From the NCBI RefSeq assembly GCF_016745255.1, contig NZ_JADOEQ010000002.1, positions 310,001 to 374,000 of the forward strand: a DNA stretch of 64,000 nt, given 5' to 3'. Positions 53,368 through 62,015 of this stretch are shown one piece after another (the first letter of the stretch is position 1; each line of letters begins with the position of its first letter). A program made the translations under genes and the position numbers. A model generated the notes under the pieces. The model was not told where the DNA came from and ran no database searches. It saw only the letters and a list, made by a program, of their open reading frames with translations. The DNA comes from Enterococcus sp. BWR-S5 (GTDB taxonomy: Bacteria > Bacillota > Bacilli > Lactobacillales > Enterococcaceae).

Positions 53368-54157
53368 CTTCGTCACCTCCAACATTAGTAGCTGCGGACT
53401 GTTTGAATTTCGTCTGAACTTGATAATCCCAGAAAGCCAGTGCAAAGCCGATGAATGCTAGAATAATCAATGCCGGACCACTCAAGCTTGGTGCAGCCAT
53501 TACAATAACTGCCATGGCAAAACCGAAGAAGTAAAAGCCCCACATATCTCTTGATACCATCACCTTAAGCAAAATGGCAAACCCGACATAACGCATCATA
53601 CCACCGGCAGCACTTAGACCGCCCATCAGCCATTCAGGAATCGCATCAACCACGGTTTGTCCAAATGCCTGACCACCAATAAAGAATAAAACAACAATAA
53701 TACCGAAAATACTTCCCAAAGCCAGCATTGCCAAGTAATTGATTTTATCAATTCCTTTTGTATTTCCTTCATGTGCATAATTGTCTGCTACTGTCATTAC
53801 CGGAGACATCAATGAGAAAATCAATGTCACGCCGTACTGCCCTAGCAATGAGAATGGAATCGCTGTTGCAACAGCTACAGTCGGTTCAAGCTTCAGTGTG
53901 ATGGCCAGTACAGCTGCCATAATCCCACCAATAACCGCATTTGGCGGCTGTGCGCCTCCAACCGGCATATTTCCAATTGTCATCAACTGATAGGTTCCGC
54001 CAACAATCAAACCCGTTTGTAAATCTCCTAAAATCAACCCAATAACCATCCCGGTTACGATTGGCTGATATAAGGACTCTAAAAAACTGAACTGATCAAT
54101 TGCCGCAATAAAGGTTACTAAAAACACTAATAATATTTGCAGAATACTGTAATCCAT
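53357..54157 (-). CDS. PTS enzyme IIC, mannose family (N-acetylgalactosamine type)
   Basis: A 266-residue membrane channel with about seven to eight helices. IVGGTYQLMTIGNMPVGGAQPPNAVIGGIMA (about 50-80) is the conserved IIC region, with the QPPN element near 70-73. It follows the IIB gene by 21 bases and overlaps the IID gene. Assignment to GalNAc uptake comes from the surrounding nagA, agaS, lacC and lacD genes. Confidence 0.93.
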   Translation of the reverse strand: MDYSILQILLVFLVTFIAAIDQFSFLESLYQPIVTGMVIGLILGDLQTGLIVGGTYQLMTIGNMPVGGAQPPNAVIGGIMAAVLAITLKLEPTVAVATAIPFSLLGQYGVTLIFSLMSPVMTVADNYAHEGNTKGIDKINYLAMLALGSIFGIIVVLFFIGGQAFGQTVVDAIPEWLMGGLSAAGGMMRYVGFAILLKVMVSRDMWGFYFFGFAMAVIVMAAPSLSGPALIILAFIGFALAFWDYQVQTKFKQSAATNVGGDEDGI

Positions 54158-54178
54158 TTTTTTATCTCCTTTCCAGCT

Positions 54179-54655
54179 CTAACTAAAAAGTTTCTTTGTG
54201 TCTTCTACAGGCGTTGTCGGTACACGTCGGATTTCTAATTCCACACCTGCATCCTGCAGCTTTCTGAATGCTTCTACATCCTGATCGTCAACTGCTACAG
54301 TCGTTGCTACTTGTCTTTTTCCTTCAGCCATGTGCATATTGCCAATATTGACTTTCTTAATCGGTACACCACCTTCCACCAGCGTCAGCACATCTTCCGG
54401 ATTCTCAACAATAATAAAAATCTTTTGGTTTGCTGAAGCCTTATGAATGATATCAATGGTCTTCTGTAAGGTGAAATAGCGTGTTGCAACACCGTTTGGC
54501 GCAGCCATATCCATCAAACCTTGTCTGACCTTGTCTCCTGCCACCTTATCATTTGCCACCAATATCAGATTGGAACCAATTGAACCGTTCCATTGTGTTG
54601 CCACCTGTCCATGAATCAAGCGATTGTCGATACGTGTCAGTAAAATATTCGGCAT
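54179..54655 (-). CDS. PTS enzyme IIB, mannose family
   Basis: A 158-residue soluble phosphotransfer protein. RIDNRLIHGQVATQW carries the phosphohistidine (His15). NDKVAGDKVRQGLMDMAAPNGV and the VNIGNMHMAEGK stretch are typical of IIB for hexosamines. AGGGGAAGAG precedes the start. A 153-base gap with a hairpin separates it from the YajC-like gene upstream. Confidence 0.93.
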   Translation of the reverse strand: MPNILLTRIDNRLIHGQVATQWNGSIGSNLILVANDKVAGDKVRQGLMDMAAPNGVATRYFTLQKTIDIIHKASANQKIFIIVENPEDVLTLVEGGVPIKKVNIGNMHMAEGKRQVATTVAVDDQDVEAFRKLQDAGVELEIRRVPTTPVEDTKKLFS

Positions 54656-54715
54656 GTTTCTCTTCCCCTTTCTTGCGCTATTTATTAAAAAGACTGTAAT
54701 AAAAGGTCCTTCTAC

Positions 54716-54747
54716 TTTCCGGAGCTTAACACTTCATGCTCCGAAAG
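54716..54747. other. Hairpin between the YajC-like and IIB genes
   Basis: CTTTCCGGAGC and GCTCCGAAAG arms pair almost fully. No T-run follows on the transcribed strand, so an mRNA processing or stability hairpin is more likely than a terminator. Confidence 0.45.
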
Positions 54748-54808
54748 CTGTTAACTGATTCTCACTAAAGCGTGACTAAGCTATACTGCTTCACTGACAA
54801 TCTCAAAA

Positions 54809-55093
54809 TCAAGACGCCTTTTTTACAACCTCCGAAATAGCAAACCTTGATACTTCCATTACTGCATTGGATTTTACTTTTACATCAACGGTCTCATCTC
54901 CCACTCTAGTTAACGTGCCGTAGATTCCATTTAAGAAAATAACTTGTTGACCGACAGCGAGCTCTTGATGAAGCTTACGGTAATGGTCTTTCTGAGCTTT
55001 GACGTTTTTATAATTGAGAAGATAATAAACAAGTGCCATCACTCCCAGAAAGACAATCATTACGATTGATGATGCTAAGATATTCTGCCACAT
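54809..55093 (-). CDS. YajC-family membrane protein inside the PTS operon
   Basis: A 94-residue protein with one N-terminal helix (about 6-26) and the YajC core VGQQVIFLNGIYGTLTRVGDETVDVKVKSNAVMEVSRFAI (about 47-86). YajC is an accessory of the Sec translocon. A copy embedded between PTS IIA and IIB genes is known from streptococcal amino-sugar and glycosaminoglycan loci; its job there is unclear. It starts 2 bases after the IIA stop. Confidence 0.85.
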   Translation of the reverse strand: MWQNILASSIVMIVFLGVMALVYYLLNYKNVKAQKDHYRKLHQELAVGQQVIFLNGIYGTLTRVGDETVDVKVKSNAVMEVSRFAISEVVKKAS

Positions 55094-55095
55094 GA

Positions 55096-55533
55096 TTAAA
55101 TCCCTTCTTCCTCATCGTCTGCCGTTGATTTCTCGTTCAAATCAAGTGTTGCGTGTACTAAGCCCTCTTTGCCAATCGTCAGAATCGCTTGGATAAACGC
55201 CTCAACAGAATCATACCCATGACGCAGTCCGCTGCCTTCGATTAATAGCGGTAAGTTTGTTCCTGCAATCACCTGTACCTGTTCCTTATCTGCTGCAGCC
55301 AGCATCGCTGTTCGAAACGGTGTTCCTCCTAGAAGGTCCGTAAAGATGACGATGCCTTCCGCGGATGACAATTTTTCTACCGCTTGAGTAATCCTCTCTT
55401 CAAAGACTTCCAATGCCTCCTCTTCATGAAAAGGTACGACTTCAAAAAACTCTTGAGGTCCGGCAATCATCTCGACCGCCCCCATCATCCCAGGAGCAAA
55501 ACTACCGTGCCCTGTCAAAATACAACCAATCAT
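55096..55533 (-). CDS. PTS enzyme IIA, mannose family
   Basis: A 145-residue cytoplasmic protein: MIGCILTGHGSF with phospho-His9, and IVIFTDLLGGTPFRTAM (about 66-82), both family signatures. It takes phosphate from HPr and passes it to IIB. The start chosen is ATG 55533 after AAAGGATG; the longer frame to 55632 runs into the repeat element and has no site. First gene of the PTS operon, with a leader of over 300 bases holding the structured repeats. Confidence 0.92.
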   Translation of the reverse strand: MIGCILTGHGSFAPGMMGAVEMIAGPQEFFEVVPFHEEEALEVFEERITQAVEKLSSAEGIVIFTDLLGGTPFRTAMLAAADKEQVQVIAGTNLPLLIEGSGLRHGYDSVEAFIQAILTIGKEGLVHATLDLNEKSTADDEEEGI

Positions 55534-55555
55534 TATTTCACATCCTTTCACTATA

Positions 55556-55830
55556 AGAAAAGCTGAATGAGTCGGGAGCTCATGAGCGATATAGAAAATT
55601 GGCTCAGTGGTGCTCTTTACCACTGAAGACAATTTATCTTATCGTCGATTGAGCTGACTCATGAAGCTAGACAATTAGAAAAGCGGAACAGAGCGGTTTA
55701 CTTCTAAGCAATATAGGAACTTGGCTCGATGATGTTCTTTATCGTCGAAGACAAGTTATCTTATTGTCGAAGAAGTTGCTCTGTGCAGCTAGACAACCAG
55801 AAAAGCTGAATGAGCTTGGTCAGCTCCCAA
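55556..55830. repeat. Tandem AGAAAAGC structured repeats, copies II, III and a partial IV
   Basis: Units begin AGAAAAGC at 55556, 55677 and 55799 (periods 121 and 122). Copy II: arms 55561-55581 and 55651-55668, inner hairpin CAGTGGT/ACCACTG (55605-55625). Copy III: arms with ACAGAGC (55689-55694 region) and GCTCTGT (55778-55784 region), inner hairpin CGATGAT/ATCGTCG (55727-55747). Arms and hairpins differ in sequence between copies yet keep pairing. The boxes ATATAG, TGGCTC, GAAGACAA and TTATCTTAT are shared. Confidence 0.75.
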
Positions 55831-55855
55831 ATCCAATTAATCTTAAAAAAACCAA

Positions 55856-55905
55856 CTGGTAGTAACCACAATATGAGTATAATAGAAAACCGCTTACAAA
55901 GTCAA
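55856..55905 (-). promoter_or_regulatory. Promoter and operator of the GalNAc PTS operon
   Basis: Read leftward: TTGACT (55905-55900), an 18-base spacer, TATACT (55881-55876), then the near-palindrome CTGGTAGTAACCAC (55856-55869 on the plus strand) right at the expected transcription start. The site matches the palindrome at 51973, so repression by the locus GntR protein is likely. Confidence 0.7.
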
Positions 55906-55993
55906 CCGATAACTTAGATTTATAGTCGTTTTTATGTAAAAACCAGCCTTTTATAAAATGAAAAAGGTATCTTTTTAGATACCAGTTAGACTT

Positions 55994-56040
55994 AAAAAAA
56001 CTGCTGAAGAAGCGAAAAACACTCACTTCTTCAGCAGTTT
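55994..56040 (-). terminator. Terminator of lacD copy 2
   Basis: 15-bp perfect stem AAACTGCTGAAGAAG / CTTCTTCAGCAGTTT; leftward it is followed by TTTTTTT. It separates lacD2 from the PTS promoter. Confidence 0.9.
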
Positions 56041-56054
56041 GGACATTCTTTGAA

Positions 56055-57038
56055 TTATTCTACTTTCTCACGCCATGAGCTGGCACTTTGTTCCACAATT
56101 CCGTTTAGTGTTTCAATATTTTCTCTTCCTTGCGTTTGGAACCATTCTTTTCCAGCCCCTTCGCCGTTCATTACATATGGTTTTACACCATCACGCCATG
56201 TGGCACGACCACAAAGAACACCATTGAAGGTCGATCCGGCCTCTTTGGCAAATTTGATTGTTTTCTGGAACAGCTCCATTGTTACACCGGCACTTAGGAA
56301 AATAAACGGCATGTCGGCAGTATCACTTTGTTCCTTGAAATAGCTCAAGGCTTCCTTTCTTGTATAAACAGGGTCTGTATCCGAAAATCCTTCCACAAAA
56401 TTCATGTCTACAGGAACCTCCAGCTTTAACACGTCCACATGATATTGCGGTTTCGCAAACTCTCTTGTTGATTCAATTACTTTTCGAGGCTTGATACGAG
56501 CAAAATCCTTAGAATGGACATCTGTAATTTCGCTATCATAGGTCACGATTTCAAGGAAGAACGGAATGTCCTCACCTTCACATTCACTACCCAGACGTTC
56601 CACAAATACATGCTTCAAGTGATTAATTTTTCGATCATCATCCGGATTGTAGTAAAGTAAAAACTTGATAGCATCCGCACCTCGTTTCTTCAATCGGGTA
56701 ACAGACCAGTCTTCGAGAATATCCGGCATCCGCCCTGGGGTAGAGACATCATATCCTGTTTTTTCATAAGCTAAAAGTAAACCGGCATTCACTGCACGTT
56801 CTTCAGCGGCCGGCAGACCATATTCCGGATCAAGTAAAATGGCAGATGCATATTTGGTTAGCTCTTTGGAAGCCGCCTTTTTAAAATGAATAATTTCCTC
56901 TTCTGCATTGTTTTCACCAAAACTGGCCATCATTTTCTTTAAAGAGCCTCGTTGGTCAATTGCCAATGCCTCAATAATGCCATTTTCAGAGGACAAGCGT
57001 TCCAGTGCTGCCTTTTTTCCTTCACTTAATTTCAACAT
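56055..57038 (-). CDS. Tagatose-1,6-bisphosphate aldolase, copy 2 (LacD paralogue)
   Basis: A 327-residue class I aldolase, aligned end to end with the lacD at 47229 with no gaps of note: IEALAIDQRGSLKKMM, ILLDPEYGLPAAEE, ADAIKFLLYYNPDD, VDVLKLEVPVD and FIFLSAGVTM. All recognisable active-site regions are kept, so it is probably functional. It is a monocistronic leftward gene with its own terminator, just upstream of the PTS operon. The second copy may be differently regulated or serve lactose/galactose catabolism. Confidence 0.92.
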   Translation of the reverse strand: MLKLSEGKKAALERLSSENGIIEALAIDQRGSLKKMMASFGENNAEEEIIHFKKAASKELTKYASAILLDPEYGLPAAEERAVNAGLLLAYEKTGYDVSTPGRMPDILEDWSVTRLKKRGADAIKFLLYYNPDDDRKINHLKHVFVERLGSECEGEDIPFFLEIVTYDSEITDVHSKDFARIKPRKVIESTREFAKPQYHVDVLKLEVPVDMNFVEGFSDTDPVYTRKEALSYFKEQSDTADMPFIFLSAGVTMELFQKTIKFAKEAGSTFNGVLCGRATWRDGVKPYVMNGEGAGKEWFQTQGRENIETLNGIVEQSASSWREKVE

Positions 57039-57187
57039 ATTCGATAGTCTCCTTTCAATTCTCTTACTCGCTTTGAGTATATGCCCGCCCTAAGAAAAAT
57101 ACAAAAGAGAAGCCTTTTTATGATTTTCTGCTTGACCTGTTACGCGTTTCAGAAAGTATAGTAAAGAAAACGAAGGAGGAATTGACC

Positions 57188-57472
57188 ATGATTCAAGCAA
57201 TTGTAGAATATAGCGATACTTTAGGGATGGATTTTTATTTTGTTACTGTCAGCATCAATAACGGTATAATGGAACTGGACAGCTTAAACAGCTATTGTAA
57301 AGCCTTCAATAAAACGATAGACTTGACTCAGCTCTCTCAATTAGCTGTACAAAAAGACGACTGCCCCTCTCTCTCTTTTTCCTGCGAAAACGAAGAGTAT
57401 CGCTTTGTCGATTATGGCAATGGCGTCGTTCACTATATAGAAACCAGATTACCAACCGTGATCTACTGTTAA
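57188..57472 (+). CDS. Small hypothetical protein
   Basis: A 94-residue acidic soluble protein with no recognised domain. The start chosen is ATG 57188, 7 bases after GGAGGA; an in-frame TTG two codons earlier is possible. A promoter-like TTGACC (57132-57137) and TATAGT (57157-57162) with a 19-base spacer lies upstream. It precedes a LacI-family gene by 132 bases. Function unknown. Confidence 0.65.
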   Translation: MIQAIVEYSDTLGMDFYFVTVSINNGIMELDSLNSYCKAFNKTIDLTQLSQLAVQKDDCPSLSFSCENEEYRFVDYGNGVVHYIETRLPTVIYC

Positions 57473-57604
57473 GCATGAAGTTTTCGTTTACGATCTTTAC
57501 AGCCTTCTGACTCGACTCTTCAAGAAATGCGGTATGCTTGCTGATACCCCGTTCTATCGAAAGCTTTCAGTATCGATCAACAAACAGATGACAAGGAGAC
57601 CCAC

Positions 57605-58531
57605 ATGACAACTATTCGTGATATTGCTCGGCTCGCTGATTGTTCTGTCACCACTGTTTCTCGTGTCTTAAATCGACACCCCTATGTATCTGAAGAAAAA
57701 AGACAACAAATTCTTGCGCTCATCGACGAGCTGGATTATGTCCCCAGTGCACAGGCCAGAGATTTAAGCTATGGACTATCAAAAAATATCGGGGTACTAA
57801 TTCCCTATGCAAATGTGCCTTACTATGACAAAATTGTCAGCGGTGTGCTGAATGCAGCCTTTAAAGAGGAGTACAAAATCACCTTGCTGCCGACGAATTA
57901 TGAGGCAGAAAAAGAAACCTATTATTTGAAGCAGCTTGCTGCTAAAGCCTTTGATGGACTCATCATTACATCAAAGGTTATTTCCTTTGAAACAATCCAA
58001 CAGCATTTGAAATACGGACCAATTGTCTGTTGCGAAGATACGGGGAGCTATCCTATTTCCTGTGTTTCCTTTAACCGAGAAGCCTCCTACGTAGAAGTTT
58101 TTGAGCATTTCAAGGCTGCTGGGCTGCAGCATATTGGACTGGCAGTCGGGCGACATAAATCCATCAGTCCCAGCACAGCTTTGATGCTGAATGCCCATAA
58201 AAAAGTCTACGGACGATTTCCGGAAGATTCTTTAGTCATTTCTGATTGTCGTAACTACGAAGGCGGCGTAAAAGCCGGTAAGCTTTTTGCTCAGCTGCCG
58301 CAGTTGGATGGTATTTTCGCTAACAGCGATGAGGTCGCTGCCGGTATCCTTCAAACAATTGACCAAAAGACGATCACCATTATCGGCGAAGAGAACCTTC
58401 TTGCCGGGCATCTCCTGAATTTTTCAACCGTCGATCACCATTTAGACCGTTGCGGAGAAGAAGCATTTCGACTTTTATTTGAGCCTGCAAATACCCACAC
58501 ATCTATCCCTTACCGATTTATTAAACGTTAA
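57605..58531 (+). CDS. LacI-family transcriptional regulator
   Basis: A 308-residue repressor: helix-turn-helix and hinge (about 1-58; TIRDIARLADCSVTTVSRVLNRHPYVSEE) and a periplasmic-binding-like sugar domain (about 60-300). The ligand domain is slightly short, ending IPYRFIKR. An AAGGAGACCC site precedes the ATG. It lies next to the GalNAc cluster but has no obvious operator there; its targets are unknown. Confidence 0.9.
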   Translation: MTTIRDIARLADCSVTTVSRVLNRHPYVSEEKRQQILALIDELDYVPSAQARDLSYGLSKNIGVLIPYANVPYYDKIVSGVLNAAFKEEYKITLLPTNYEAEKETYYLKQLAAKAFDGLIITSKVISFETIQQHLKYGPIVCCEDTGSYPISCVSFNREASYVEVFEHFKAAGLQHIGLAVGRHKSISPSTALMLNAHKKVYGRFPEDSLVISDCRNYEGGVKAGKLFAQLPQLDGIFANSDEVAAGILQTIDQKTITIIGEENLLAGHLLNFSTVDHHLDRCGEEAFRLLFEPANTHTSIPYRFIKR

Positions 58532-58532
58532 A

Positions 58533-58607
58533 AACGATAGCTTTGAAGTGAAGTTCTGAGGATAAAGGTCATTCCTCAATAACGCACTTCTTTAACTATC
58601 GTTTTTT
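58533..58607 (+). terminator. Terminator after the LacI-family gene
   Basis: AAAACGATAG pairs with CTATCGTTTT; inner GAAGT/ACTTC pairing makes a long branched stem, with a T-run. Confidence 0.75.
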
Positions 58608-58669
58608 ACAGTCTTGCCATGGTCTAATCCAAGCTTTACCAAGCACTAAATATGAATTAATCGAAATTG

Positions 58670-60661
58670 TTATAGAGGTGTTATCCTCATATTTGATAAT
58701 TTAATACTGGTTGCAGTCTGAACCGAATTGCAACGAATAGCCGTTTTCAAGATATTCGTAGCGCTGAGTAATGACGTGCCAACGGTCATAATATAACTTA
58801 CTCTCTGAGTTACATGAGGTTCAAAAGTATTTATTTGAGTTGTTGGTAAAATTGATTGAACAACACTACCGGATGTTTCAATTCTAAAATTGCCTGATAC
58901 AGGGGTATCTATAGTCACATCCATGCTTATTTCACATTTTTGGCCGTTCGCTAATCCTAGATTGATTGTAGTATCAGAAAACGGAGCCAGGGTGGTCACT
59001 TCATTTGCCCCACCATTACTAGTAGCAGTAAAAACTTGGTCTTGATTCATCAATAGGTTATCCCCATAAACAAATTTTTTATCACTTCCCCATCCAATCC
59101 GGTTACAGTAGACAATCTTTTTATCCAAATCAATATCGATTATATCGAAAGCTGATTCAGTTAGCGTATTAATAATCCCTCCTTGACCAACACCGGAAAA
59201 GTAAGCATTTTTTGAAACAATGTAATTGATATTCTCAATATTCTTGTAATAGTCAGCGTGCAAATGCCCTGAGAAAACACCGATAATTCTATTAGCAGGT
59301 TTGCCAGTAAAGTCAATATCCATAGTTAATTGATAGTAATTGTATTCAATATTATCAGACTTAATGCCTGTTTCAATTACATGAGCCTGTTTTGAATTTT
59401 GGAACGCTTCTGTTATTTGTTTCATTGTTGTTCCGTTAATTTGCTTCGTTGTGTTCATGATGTTTTGGAACGTGTTATGTGTTAGAACAATCACATTGTA
59501 ATCAGCAGGGGTATTCGCTAACGTATTATAATAATCAGCAACTTGTTTCTTTCCATAGCTGCTAGTATTTCTAACTAAAATATTAATAGCGCCAGAAGCA
59601 TTGGGCACGACTTTATTGTCGAACGCATTTAAGACAATCACCCTTATTTTCTTATCAATAAAGTCCGTGTAATACATATTATCTTTATAGACTGTATCGG
59701 GATGTGTTGATTTATGGAAAAAGTTTAGCACCTCTTCATGAGAAAAGAAGTCCTTCGGTTGGTCAGCAGGAACTACCGTAGTAGGATAGACACAGTTATA
59801 ATCATGATTACCAACTACACCAAAGCTTTTCTTATCACGATGAAAAAAGACCTTAGTAATGCTATACAGATCAGCAAATGATTCAGCTTTAGGAACTTCA
59901 CCATCAAACCAGTCGCCTAGATGACATCTAAAATCATAATCGTCATTTAGTAGTGTTGTTATTTCTTCAAATCTATCAATATTTAATGGTGCAATCGTAT
60001 TTCTTCCAATATCATGCTGATGTCTGGCAACATGAGTGTCTGTCTCATGGATAAAAGTTAACCGATTCGTTATCTCATAACTCTCCCTCTTAGTTTTTAC
60101 ATCGTACATGTACGCAGATAATGCACATAGATAGGCATCATGGTTTAAGCCATGATAGGTCCATTGAATCTCCTCATTCATGTATTCACTTCTAACCCCG
60201 GTCCAACGAACAGGCTGAACAGCATTTATCAAGTCATAGTATTCTCTGGCCCCGCCGGCAACACCCGTTTTGCTAATATAGTGCTGTCCAACTAAATGAT
60301 TTTTAGGCATATTTTCGGTCACACCTGCAACTACTTGTATTTGAAAATTTCCGAAGGGTAATGCTTTGGGGTCAATCAATGTTGATGACCTCTGTTCTGC
60401 TGCAACATATACTGGAAGGGTAGGAGTTGGACTATTCCTTTGTTCTAAATCATCCTTGTTTTTTTCTGCTAATCTAATCCACAAACCATTTAAATAGGTG
60501 TATAAAGAGTCATCAATGGAAATTCTAAAAAAGCCTTCTTTCCCATTAGGATAAGAATTTTGCAAATCTTCTAATGTATCGTACACACCAGAGATATCAA
60601 TATTTCCTTGCAACCCTTGCGTATCTGTAATTAATGCTGTTTCTTCCGCAGTCATTTTCAT
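58670..60661 (-). CDS. Calcineurin-like metallophosphoesterase with phage-tail-like N terminus
   Basis: A 663-residue protein without signal peptide. The N-terminal part (about 15-65) has GVYDTLEDLQNSYPNGKEGFF and a Trp-containing end, a module found in phage tail-fibre and baseplate proteins. The central phosphoesterase domain (about 205-500) has all metal motifs: HETDTHV, LGDWFDG, GNHDY, LTHNTF and SGHLHADYY. The last 150 residues are beta-rich. Such architecture is usual in prophage receptor-binding proteins, yet no phage genes flank it. Its AT-rich, repeat-free coding style differs from its neighbours. Target unknown. Confidence 0.8.
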   Translation of the reverse strand: MKMTAEETALITDTQGLQGNIDISGVYDTLEDLQNSYPNGKEGFFRISIDDSLYTYLNGLWIRLAEKNKDDLEQRNSPTPTLPVYVAAEQRSSTLIDPKALPFGNFQIQVVAGVTENMPKNHLVGQHYISKTGVAGGAREYYDLINAVQPVRWTGVRSEYMNEEIQWTYHGLNHDAYLCALSAYMYDVKTKRESYEITNRLTFIHETDTHVARHQHDIGRNTIAPLNIDRFEEITTLLNDDYDFRCHLGDWFDGEVPKAESFADLYSITKVFFHRDKKSFGVVGNHDYNCVYPTTVVPADQPKDFFSHEEVLNFFHKSTHPDTVYKDNMYYTDFIDKKIRVIVLNAFDNKVVPNASGAINILVRNTSSYGKKQVADYYNTLANTPADYNVIVLTHNTFQNIMNTTKQINGTTMKQITEAFQNSKQAHVIETGIKSDNIEYNYYQLTMDIDFTGKPANRIIGVFSGHLHADYYKNIENINYIVSKNAYFSGVGQGGIINTLTESAFDIIDIDLDKKIVYCNRIGWGSDKKFVYGDNLLMNQDQVFTATSNGGANEVTTLAPFSDTTINLGLANGQKCEISMDVTIDTPVSGNFRIETSGSVVQSILPTTQINTFEPHVTQRVSYIMTVGTSLLSATNILKTAIRCNSVQTATSIKLSNMRITPL

Positions 60662-60835
60662 TCCCCTTTTCCCTTAAATCAACATGAAAAAATTTGATAA
60701 AGAATTGTACTCTTGTTTCACGAATCTATAGTATCATCATTCAACAATCAAAAAGTACGCTAAAAATCCGTCATTGTAGAGAATATATCATTCAAACCAG
60801 CTGTTACTATCACTTGAATCATCTGCTTGGTAAAT

Positions 60836-60862
60836 ACAAAAATAGAGTGGATTTCTCCACTC
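60836..60862 (-). terminator. Terminator of the sigma factor/DUF4349 operon
   Basis: GAGTGG (60845-60850) and CCACTC (60857-60862) with outer pairing; leftward it is followed by TATTTTT. Confidence 0.7.
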
Positions 60863-60887
60863 CATCAAAAATTAACTGTTCAACTGT

Positions 60888-62015
60888 CTATTCAGATTTT
60901 TCAACATCTGTATTTTTCTTACCCTTTTTTTTGGATTTTTTCCTGACGCTATACACTACAATTAGTATAGCTACGAGACCTATTAAGAAATAGATACTAT
61001 TGCTTGCTGCAAATACAATCACATTTTCTGCTTTTTCTTTCCAAAATAGTTTTTGTTTCTCTAAGTTACCTGAAATCCGTGTTGTCAACGATGGGCTTTC
61101 CTGCTTCTTCTCAACCTGATTCACCTCATCGATTGAGACTTCAACCGTTACATAATCAACCTGATTATCGATGACTTTGTTGGCACGAACAAGATTTTCT
61201 CTTTCTGCTCTGACCGTTGACAGACGTTCCTGAATTTTCAGCATGTCCTCTAGCTTGTCACTCTTCTCCAACATTCCTAACAACGCAGTTTCTTCTGTTT
61301 CCAAAGCCTTGATTCGGCTTTCATTGTCAGTATACGCTGCAGAGTAGTTCTCTGTTCGTACAGTTTCATCGATGGTATCGCCGATTTTCCGCAACTTCTC
61401 CAACGTGTCCTTACTGTTGCCTTCCTTTTCAGGAATTCGAATCTTATAATAAGCGGACTGTAAATCACCAGACCAATTGCTTCTATTAGATGTTTCTATA
61501 TAGCTGCCGCTTTCGTCAATCAGCTTTTCCAGCTTCTCAATATCACCGGAAAAATCCGTTGTTTGCTTGGAATAGTTATAGAATCGTGCAGTCTTTTCAG
61601 AAACAATACTTGCCTCAGCTTTTTCAGCTTCTCCCGCTCCCGCTGCTTGCGTCGCTGATTCTGTATCAGCCTCCGTCTTAGCATTTGATGGCGCTTCTTC
61701 CATCTCTATCATGCCTTCCCCTGTTGGTACGGCATTCATCGATGCAGAATTAGACGAATACTTCATCGTTTCCCGTTGTGACCAATACATCCCTGTTCCG
61801 GCAAGCAGTACAACAGCACCGGCTGCCAATACATACCATGTCCGACGACGAAACTTCGTTTTCACAGACTTTCCTGTATGAACAGCTGCCTTGATTTTTT
61901 CACTCAGTGTCAGCTTTTTCGGCTCAGCTACGGTCTCTTCTATCATTTGCGTGAGCTTCTGCTCCGGCACTTCGATTGATTCCCATTGTTGCTGCCATTC
62001 TTGATTCAGTTTCAT
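60888..62015 (-). CDS. DUF4349 membrane protein, probable anti-sigma factor
   Basis: A 375-residue protein. A cytoplasmic N-terminal part (about 1-58, with WQQQWESIEVPEQKLTQMI) precedes a helix (about 61-79). The extracellular part contains a low-complexity Glu/Ala linker (about 105-140) and a DUF4349 domain (about 140-345) with a coiled coil (about 235-290). A second helix (about 340-360) and a KKKSKKKGKK tail end it. Its start overlaps the ECF sigma gene by 4 bases. Position and topology suggest it holds the sigma factor at the membrane and senses an envelope signal; no zinc-binding anti-sigma motif is present. Confidence 0.8.
   Translation of the reverse strand: MKLNQEWQQQWESIEVPEQKLTQMIEETVAEPKKLTLSEKIKAAVHTGKSVKTKFRRRTWYVLAAGAVVLLAGTGMYWSQRETMKYSSNSASMNAVPTGEGMIEMEEAPSNAKTEADTESATQAAGAGEAEKAEASIVSEKTARFYNYSKQTTDFSGDIEKLEKLIDESGSYIETSNRSNWSGDLQSAYYKIRIPEKEGNSKDTLEKLRKIGDTIDETVRTENYSAAYTDNESRIKALETEETALLGMLEKSDKLEDMLKIQERLSTVRAERENLVRANKVIDNQVDYVTVEVSIDEVNQVEKKQESPSLTTRISGNLEKQKLFWKEKAENVIVFAASNSIYFLIGLVAILIVVYSVRKKSKKKGKKNTDVEKSE

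Noticed and set aside
58670-60661. Prophage
   Set aside because: Only one phage-like protein is present; no integrase, terminase, portal, capsid, holin or lysin genes flank it.
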